Positions 4,957-7,904 of a stretch of 7,904 nucleotides of DNA are shown piece by piece. The notes under the pieces were generated by a model. It did not search any database and was not told the DNA's origin. It saw only the letters and a list, made by a program, of their open reading frames with translations. This DNA is from an uncultured Candidatus Woesearchaeota archaeon (lineage in GTDB: Archaea; Nanobdellota; Nanobdellia; Woesearchaeales; 21-14-0-10-32-9). The DNA is taken from contig CAITEO010000005.1 of NCBI GenBank assembly GCA_903891505.1, forward strand, positions 1-7,904. Reading direction: 5' to 3'. The translations under genes and the position numbers were made by a program. The number at the start of each line of letters is the position of its first letter. Within the stretch, counting starts at the first letter, position 1.

Positions 4957-6993
4957 ATGGCTAAGAAAAAAACAAATATAAAACATAAGCAATCAAGGAT
5001 AAAAAAAGTTAAGCACAAAATTTTAGTTAGTGCAAAATCTATAAGTATAGCTGCAAGTGTAAACTCTATAAGTTCCAAATCAGCTATTTCTCCAAAAATA
5101 CCAAGCAATCTTAAGTTTAAAACAACGGAAGAAATTAAAGTTTCTGATAAATTAATAGATCAAGTTATAGGCCAAGAAGAAGCAATAGAAGTAATAAAAA
5201 AAGCAAGCATACAAAGAAGACATGTTTTACTGATTGGAGAACCAGGTACTGGAAAAAGCATGCTAGGCCTTGCAATGGCTGAACTTTTACCAAAAGAAAA
5301 ACTTGTTGATATATTATCATTTCAAAATCCAAATGATGAAAATCTTCCACTTATAAGAACTGTCCAAGCAGGAAAAGGACGAGAACTCGTTCAGACGGCA
5401 AAATCACAAAGCTCTAGGGCAGTGACTGGACAAGGAACAATACTATTCATACTAGCACTAATTGCAATGATTGCACCATGGTTCGTACTTAACTATTACA
5501 CAAAAACAATGGGTGCGACAGCTGCATCAATAATGTTTGCAGCATTCTTCATAGGAGGTCTAGCATTCCTTGTAATATTTGTAGTATTCATGAATCTAGG
5601 AAAAAAAATGGGTGAGAAGACAGTACTTCCTAAAGTAATAGTAGATAACTACAAACAAGATAAAGCACCATTCTATGATGCAACAGGAGCACATGCAGGT
5701 GCACTTCTTGGTGATGTATTACATGACCCCTTTCAATCAGGAGGACTTGGAACGCCAGCACATGAAAGAGTAGTTGCAGGAATGATACACAAGGCACACA
5801 TGGGAGTATTATTCGTCGATGAAATAGCAATACTTGCACCAAATACACAACAAGAACTACTAACTGCACTTCAAGAAGGAAAATTCGCAATCACAGGTCA
5901 ATCAGAACGATCAGCAGGAGCAATGGTTCGAACTGAACCCGTACCATGTAAATTCGTACTTATTGCTGCAGGAAATCTTGAGACAATAAAACACATGCAT
6001 CCAGCACTTAGATCAAGAATTAGAGGATATGGATACGAAGTATTCATGAAAGAAACAATGGTTAATACGCCTGAAAATAGAGTGAAACTTGCATACTTTG
6101 TCGCTCAAGAAGTAAAACGCGACGGCAAGATACCTCACTTCTCAAAAGATGCAGTTGATTACATAGTAGAAGAAGCAAAAAGAAAAGCAAACAGAAAAGG
6201 ACATTTAACTTTAAGACTCAGAGAACTTGGCGGATTAATTAGAGCTGCAGGAGATATAGCACTTGAAGAGAACGCAAAGATTGTTGAAGTTGATCATATA
6301 GTAAAAGCAAGAATAATATCAAGATCACTTGAGAAACAGCTTGCAGACAGATACATAGAGCGCAAAAAAGAATACAACGTCATTGTTACAACAGGTCAGC
6401 AAATTGGACGAGTAAATGGTCTTGCAGTAATTGGCGACGGAGAAAACTACTCAGGCATAATTTTACCAATTGAAGCGGAAGTTGCACCTGGAAAAGAAAA
6501 AGAAATAATTGCAACAGGAAAACTTGGAGAGATTGCAAAAGAAGCAATCAAGAACGTCTCTGCAATAATAAAGAAATACTTCGGCGAAGACATAAGAGAC
6601 AAATACGATTTGCACGTTCAATTCCTGCAGACATACGAAGGAGTCGAAGGAGATAGTGCAAGCGTCGCAGTAGCAATTGCAGTAATCTCAGCACTCAAAG
6701 GAATACCTGTAAAACAAACTTACGCGATGACTGGAAGCTTATCAGTTAGAGGAGAAATACTTCCTGTCGGCGGTGTTGGAAGCAAAGTTGAAGCTGCAAT
6801 CGAAGCGGGCATAGAAAAAGTCATCGTGCCAAAATCAAACATGCAAGACATAGTAATAGATGCTGATAAACTCGCAAAGGTAAAACTAATACCTGTCGTT
6901 CATCTCTACGAAGTCTTTGAAGAAGTCTTTGACTGGAAAGGAAAAGAAGCTCTGAAAAAAGACATAATATCTAGAATGAAAAAGAATCAGTAA
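4957..6993 (+). CDS. lonB: Membrane ATP-dependent protease LonB
   Basis: A 678-residue archaeal Lon protease that unfolds and degrades abnormal membrane and cytosolic proteins as a membrane-bound hexamer. Domains in order: a basic, Ser-rich N-terminal extension (1-55); AAA+ start with Walker A GEPGTGKS (94-101); two membrane helices inserted in the AAA+ domain (about 160-181 and 188-212), the hallmark of LonB; Walker B VLFVDE (284-289); sensor 1 AAGN (N340); candidate arginine finger in LRSRIRG (351-357); LTLRLREL (417-424, sensor 2 region); and the protease domain from about 480. The Ser-Lys dyad is S567 in EGDSAS and K610 in GGVGSK, 43 residues apart as in known LonB. No key residue is missing. 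It is about 50 residues longer than typical LonB (about 620-650), owing to the N-terminal extension. It has its own promoter with a dyad and is followed by a T-rich terminator. Confidence 0.97.
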   Translation: MAKKKTNIKHKQSRIKKVKHKILVSAKSISIAASVNSISSKSAISPKIPSNLKFKTTEEIKVSDKLIDQVIGQEEAIEVIKKASIQRRHVLLIGEPGTGKSMLGLAMAELLPKEKLVDILSFQNPNDENLPLIRTVQAGKGRELVQTAKSQSSRAVTGQGTILFILALIAMIAPWFVLNYYTKTMGATAASIMFAAFFIGGLAFLVIFVVFMNLGKKMGEKTVLPKVIVDNYKQDKAPFYDATGAHAGALLGDVLHDPFQSGGLGTPAHERVVAGMIHKAHMGVLFVDEIAILAPNTQQELLTALQEGKFAITGQSERSAGAMVRTEPVPCKFVLIAAGNLETIKHMHPALRSRIRGYGYEVFMKETMVNTPENRVKLAYFVAQEVKRDGKIPHFSKDAVDYIVEEAKRKANRKGHLTLRLRELGGLIRAAGDIALEENAKIVEVDHIVKARIISRSLEKQLADRYIERKKEYNVIVTTGQQIGRVNGLAVIGDGENYSGIILPIEAEVAPGKEKEIIATGKLGEIAKEAIKNVSAIIKKYFGEDIRDKYDLHVQFLQTYEGVEGDSASVAVAIAVISALKGIPVKQTYAMTGSLSVRGEILPVGGVGSKVEAAIEAGIEKVIVPKSNMQDIVIDADKLAKVKLIPVVHLYEVFEEVFDWKGKEALKKDIISRMKKNQ

Positions 6994-7011
6994 AATTAAT
7001 TATTTCAAGTC

Positions 7012-7062
7012 TATTTTTTTATCCATTTTTATCTCTTTTTTATTTATCTTTTGTTTATTTTA
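7012..7062 (+). terminator. T-rich terminator after lonB
   Basis: A cluster of T-runs begins 21 bases after the lonB stop: seven T at 7014-7020, five at 7026-7030, six at 7036-7041, and further T-rich sequence to 7060. Repeated U-tracts without a hairpin are typical archaeal termination signals. It ends about 30 bases before the eL33 TATA box, separating the two transcription units. Confidence 0.65.
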
Positions 7063-7092
7063 GCAGTCCACCAAATCTTGATCACAGTAATC

Positions 7093-7100
7093 TTTATAAA
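7093..7100 (+). promoter_or_regulatory. TATA box of the eL33 gene, leaderless spacing
   Basis: TTTATAAA, an excellent archaeal TATA box. Its centre is 26-27 bases before the ATG at 7123, so transcription should begin at the start codon itself. It decides the start of the gene: a longer reading frame from TTG at 7051 would contain this promoter. Confidence 0.7.
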
Positions 7101-7122
7101 CCAACATCTATTCCATGGTGCT

Positions 7123-7377
7123 ATGGAAGGCGTAATAGTTAATTTCAAACGAGGACAACACATAACAAGTGAGAATCAAATGATTGTCAAGGTTGCAGGC
7201 GTAACAACTAAAGAAGCTGCAGCAAAACTTGTCGGAAAGAAAGTTATTTATGGTACTGGAAAGAAAGATATGTCTGGTGTAGTAGCATCAGCACACGGCA
7301 ATTCCGGCGCACTCAGAGTAAGATTCGAGACAGGAATGCCAGGACAAGCAGTAGGACAGAAAGTAAAAATAAACTAA
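7123..7377 (+). CDS. rpl35ae: Large-subunit ribosomal protein eL33 (L35Ae)
   Basis: The 84-residue product is the archaeal/eukaryotic-type ribosomal protein eL33, a small beta-barrel component of the 50S subunit that contacts 23S rRNA and lies near the tRNA exit side. Matching parts: MEGVIVNFKRG (1-11, first strand), QMIVKVAGV (19-27), TTKEAAAKLVGKKVIY (28-43, helix and following strand), SGVVASAHGNSGALRVRFE (51-69) and GMPGQAVGQKVKI (71-83), the family's characteristic C-terminal G-P-G-Q-x-x-G. Length fits the usual 85-90 residues. The frame is open further upstream to TTG at 7051, but those 24 extra residues are unlike the family and cover the TATA box, so ATG 7123 is preferred. It is probably leaderless, single-gene and constitutive. 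This gene supports an archaeal host, as bacteria lack the family. Confidence 0.94.
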   Translation: MEGVIVNFKRGQHITSENQMIVKVAGVTTKEAAAKLVGKKVIYGTGKKDMSGVVASAHGNSGALRVRFETGMPGQAVGQKVKIN

Positions 7378-7425
7378 AGAATTTCTTTATCTTTGCGAAT
7401 ATTATTCTGATTAATTTAAAGTATA

Positions 7426-7433
7426 TTTTTTTT
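7426..7433 (+). terminator. Oligo-T terminator after eL33
   Basis: Eight T in a row, 49 bases after the eL33 stop and before the convergent gene at the right edge. It fits an archaeal U-tract terminator. The rest of this 119-base gap is A+T-rich and shows only a small dyad GAATA-T-TATTC (7397-7407) and one copy of TTGCGAATA (7393-7401). Confidence 0.5.
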
Positions 7434-7484
7434 AAACAATAATTAAATTATACAAGAATTAGTTTTGTGTTGTGGCGTCTTTGA

Positions 7485-7520
7485 TTAAATCTCTTTCTAA
7501 TTTAATTCTCTTTCTAATTT
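7485..7520 (-). repeat. 17-base offset tandem repeat across a stop codon
   Basis: The stretches 7485-7503 and 7502-7520 match at 18 of 19 positions; both contain TCTCTTTCTAATTT. One copy encodes the last residues of the right-edge gene and the other begins at its stop codon. Because the offset (17) is not a multiple of three, such a duplication would shift the frame and may have set the present C-terminus. Confidence 0.6.
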
Positions 7521-7904
7521 TACAAGATCCAAGAGCAGTTGTTCGCATTCTATATGCAATTCCCTTATCGCAATATGAGGATCTTCTAGCCTTAATTTAT
7601 TAGTATAAGTGTCTGTAAGTTGTCTGATTATATGTGCATTTTCTTTGAGTTCATTCAATATCTCTCGTTGAGTTAAGTTTTTTGAGAGATTTTCCTGAAC
7701 TGATTCGTATGTTTTTATTATTTGTATTGCATTAGATATGGTTCTAAAATCTGATTCAGATAACTTTTCATTGTTAGCAGTTAGTTTTTCATATTTTCCT
7801 AGAAGAGGATCTACAACTTGTTTAATTTTAGTCATAAACTCTTCATTAATATTTTTTAGTCTTAAAATGTCTTGATTTACTACAGAATTATCTTTTTTCT
7901 TTAA
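7497..7904 (-). CDS. Unrecognised coiled-coil-like protein, 5' part outside the window
   Basis: I do not recognise a family. The frame holds an ATG at 7835 (112 residues to the stop), but it stays open for another 23 codons up to the window edge without a stop and without an ATG or GTG. I therefore annotate 135 visible residues and treat the gene as truncated at its N-terminus by the window. No TATA box is at a convincing distance before 7835, which supports this. The sequence is strongly helical, rich in Leu, Ile, Glu, Lys and Asn, with almost no Gly or Pro, and one Cys near the C-terminus (ECEQLLLDLVKLEREL). It looks like a soluble coiled-coil or helical-bundle protein. No signal peptide or membrane segment is visible in this part. 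Convergent with eL33. Function unknown. Confidence 0.6.
   Translation of the reverse strand, partial: LKKKDNSVVNQDILRLKNINEEFMTKIKQVVDPLLGKYEKLTANNEKLSESDFRTISNAIQIIKTYESVQENLSKNLTQREILNELKENAHIIRQLTDTYTNKLRLEDPHIAIRELHIECEQLLLDLVKLERELN

Noticed and set aside
5165..5890. Two leftward open frames (5165-5350 and 5630-5890) opposite lonB
   Set aside because: Leu/Val/Phe-rich products expected from reading the A-ending codons of lonB backwards; the lonB strand carries all conserved motifs.

Overview
This A+T-rich window looks like a piece of a DPANN-type archaeal genome (Woesearchaeota or Pacearchaeota are my best guess, inferred and not proven). Three things point to Archaea: a LonB-type protease with two membrane helices inside its AAA+ domain, a ribosomal protein eL33 (L35Ae) gene, and TATA boxes placed about 20-40 bases before start codons, several at leaderless distance. 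No insertion sequence, tRNA, rRNA or CRISPR array was found.

Layout, left to right. A gene for a secreted protein of unknown function (76-825, +) converges with a membrane-anchored alpha/beta hydrolase (836-1744, -). A 246-base intergenic region follows. It holds a compact, locally GC-rich set of nested inverted repeats that could be a structured RNA, and then the leaderless promoter of a tRNA-dihydrouridine synthase (1991-2854, +). That gene converges with a membrane metallophosphoesterase with an unusual basic C-terminal tail (2907-4361, -). Upstream of it, on the same strand, is a small membrane-anchored protein (4421-4828, -) with a 21-base tandem repeat that encodes regularly spaced N-glycosylation sequons. 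A 128-base divergent region with two clear dyads separates it from lonB (4957-6993, +). A T-rich terminator leads into the leaderless eL33 gene (7123-7377, +). The right edge holds the 3' part of an unrecognised, probably coiled-coil gene (7497-7904, -) that runs off the window.

The genes do not form one pathway. Housekeeping functions (tRNA modification, ribosome, membrane proteolysis) sit among single-gene units with a cell-envelope flavour: a secreted protein, an anchored hydrolase, a membrane phosphoesterase and an anchored sequon-repeat protein. Most genes seem to have their own promoter. The best candidates for something undescribed are the possible RNA at 1838-1965, the exact dyad TTCGCAA-N3-TTGCGAA midway between the divergent promoters at lonB, and the sequon-repeat protein next to it. 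All are inferences from reading alone, with no alignment, folding or database search.
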